Below, one piece after another: positions 62,448 to 64,000 of a stretch of 64,000 nucleotides of DNA. The notes under the pieces were generated by a model. That model searched no databases, was not told the DNA's origin, and saw nothing but the letters and a program-made list of their open reading frames with translations. The stretch spans positions 29,614,107 to 29,678,106 of the forward strand of contig JALGQZ010000009.1 of the NCBI GenBank assembly GCA_023105745.1, written 5' to 3'. Position numbers and translations under genes: made by a program. The stretch is from Austropuccinia psidii. Its lineage: Eukaryota > Basidiomycota > Pucciniomycetes > Pucciniales > Sphaerophragmiaceae. Position 1 is the stretch's first letter. Each line of letters opens with the position of its first letter.

Positions 62448-63738
62448 ATGCCTTCTCAAAATTCAGCTCCTGCAAGACAGACAACATCTCAAGTCAGAAC
62501 TCAAGACTTTCTCCCCCAAAACCAAGAGAACCTCTTTATGAAACCACAGAAGCTTCTAAACTGAGGAACAATTATAGAAGGAGAAGCACCATCCAGGAAG
62601 GAAGGAAGAGGGCCCAGAAGATCAAGATCTTTTTCAGGAGTTTTTGATGTTTTTGGGGCATGTCAAAGACCTATTTCAAAGGTATTGGTAAAGATGATGA
62701 AGAGGAGGAGGAGAATTCTGTAGAAGAGGAAAAGTCTGATGCTACTGAAGTGGGCCCTGCTCCTGTGGGGGACAGCTGTATCCCAATATAATAAAGCCCA
62801 TCAGTATTACCCATCTCCATTGTTTATTATGCATCAAATGACTCAAATGATAGCCAATCTTCAAGTAGCCTCATATTCTGAAGAGTCCAAGTGACAAGCC
62901 TTTAAGACTTCATCTATTCATGTACCAGACTTCTTTGATGCGACTCAACCCTTCAAAGTGAGAAATTTTATTCAGTCCTTCCAGATAATTTTCCATAATT
63001 ACCAAGAATATTTCACTTTAGAAAAGAAGAAATCTCTTTCTGAAACATAATTTCTCATTGGAAGGGCTACAAAATGGATTGAGCCTTATATTTCCAATTT
63101 TAAAAATAAAGAACCAAGCTACCTCCTCATTAATTGGGCACTATTCAAATCTCATCTCTTCATTTTATTTGGGGATTTATGTGAAGTTAGAAAATCTGAA
63201 GAAGAGTTGGATAACTCAAGCATGAAGTAAGGAGGGTATGGGGTATGTTTCTTTATAAATTTCTGGTTGTAGAATTTTTGTGTCAAGAATTGGGGATTGG
63301 GGTGAAAGGGATTTTATGAATCATTATAGGAAAGGATTGGCCACCAGCATTCTGGATAAATCATAATCCCATCCTTCAATTTTGGATTCTATTCAAGACT
63401 TAATAGATGTTACCCTGGAGCTTTATACCAGGTACCATGAGAAGCAGAAGGAGAAGAATCATTTCAAAGAAATGAAGAAGGAAGCCTCAAAGTCAAGCTC
63501 TTCTCATCCCAAAAATTCTTCAACTTCAAGTCATAAGAAGATGAAGAATTTCAAGGTTCAAAAGAGGGACAAGCCCCATTCTTCCCTATTGAATGAAAAC
63601 CACAGGTTGATGGTTTCTGAGAAGGCAAGAATATTGAAGGTTGAATTGTGTGCCTATTTTTTTGGAAAGCATAGTCTTGAGACTTGTATCAAAAGGCATA
63701 AAAACCAGCTTTTCCAGCCAGGGAAAAGCCTGAGTTAA
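62448..63738 (+). pseudogene. Gypsy Gag, second copy, broken
   Basis: Begins MPSQNSAPARQTTSQVRTQD at 62448, matching the start of the minus-strand Gag. After several stops and frame changes the capsid core is readable: FFDATQPFKVRNFIQSFQII (about 62930-62990), FLIGRATKWIEPYISNFKNK (about 63050-63110) and FGDLCEVRKSEEELD (about 63170). The frame 63382-63738 then gives SIQDLIDVTLELYTRYHEKQ, a Lys/Ser-rich stretch and a damaged zinc knuckle, CAYFFGKHSLETC, in which the second Cys is lost. Confidence 0.8.
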
Positions 63739-64000
63739 GATCATGCTGTGTTCAATGGTATTCACTATTTTACACCCAGAGCACAATTGTGCATTATTAA
63801 TACTTGTATAAGAAAAGAATTTGGGGTTTTCTTCTCTCTCTGATATTTTTCACAGACTTCTCATTGATTCTGGTGCTATCAACTCATTTATTGCAAAGAA
63901 TTTTGTTCACAAGCATTCTTTGACCATGTCCAAGCTCCCAGAGAAGATTCCTCTTATAATTTTGTACTCCCCAGAGTCCCCTTACTTATTTGAGACTCAC
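63739..64000 (+). pseudogene. Gypsy protease, second copy, cut by the window end
   Basis: Near 63850-63990 a frame reads LLIDSGAINSFIAKNFVHKH then SLTMSKLPEKIPLIILYSPE. The DSG active site is present here, unlike the copy near 17385, where Ser is Tyr. The region upstream contains stops, and the rest of Pol lies beyond the window. Confidence 0.75.

Noticed and set aside
36000..64000. CRISPR arrays, rRNA or tRNA genes
   Set aside because: No regular spacer-repeat arrays, rRNA segments or cloverleaf-forming sequences with the usual A and B boxes were recognised here or elsewhere in the window; the tandem repeats are degenerate minisatellites.

Overview
The window looks like nuclear DNA of a filamentous basidiomycete, most likely a rust fungus (Pucciniales). 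Evidence: single-copy genes carry many 60-90 nt GT-AG introns; the DNA between genes is extremely AT-rich; and a Ty3/Gypsy chromovirus family, a Ty1/Copia remnant, a MULE carrying an OTU protease and PIF/Harbinger remnants are packed between the genes, as in large repeat-filled rust genomes. The species is inferred, not shown. The Gypsy family strongly resembles those I associate with Austropuccinia/Puccinia-type genomes.

Three host genes look intact. (1) 5136-7311, minus: a CDP-alcohol phosphotransferase of the CPT1/EPT1 type, the last step of phosphatidylcholine/phosphatidylethanolamine synthesis. (2) 22705-23665, minus: the RNase H2 subunit C (RNH203-like), with a short CpG-rich ORF facing it head-to-head. 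(3) 31290-33955, minus: a flavin-containing monooxygenase with an N-terminal NTF2/SnoaL-like region. All three contain ordinary numbers of CpG dinucleotides.

Most of the rest is transposon-derived and nearly CpG-free. 1-3388 is low-complexity AT DNA. 3389-4859 is a solo Gypsy LTR. 8080-9629 is the 3' end of a Copia element, cut off by a decayed Ty3/Gypsy chromovirus at 9630-20657 (minus; Gag, protease, RT, RNase H, integrase, chromodomain). That element's 3' region holds two minisatellites and a duplicated segment. 24662-26045 may be another solo LTR. 37238-39480 and 44783-47160 are two convergent pairs of broken genes. In each, one gene is a PIF/Harbinger transposase and the other a partner protein, unidentified in the second pair. 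42280-42680 is an unidentified coding relic and 43600-44450 a degenerate minisatellite. 49344-53705 is a MULE whose single spliced reading frame joins a FAR1/MULE transposase, an AT-hook-like linker and an OTU-family cysteine protease. 60428-64000 is a second Gypsy copy on the plus strand that runs off the window. Long stretches (26-31 kb, 34.6-37.2 kb, 39.5-42.3 kb, 47.2-49.3 kb, 54.6-60.4 kb) are AT-rich, and I see no convincing gene in them.

The most notable signals are the MULE-OTU fusion, the convergent Harbinger gene pairs, a covarying palindrome and a hairpin conserved between LTR copies, and the sharp CpG contrast between genes and repeats. Reading frames and intron borders were worked out by eye; no database search was run.
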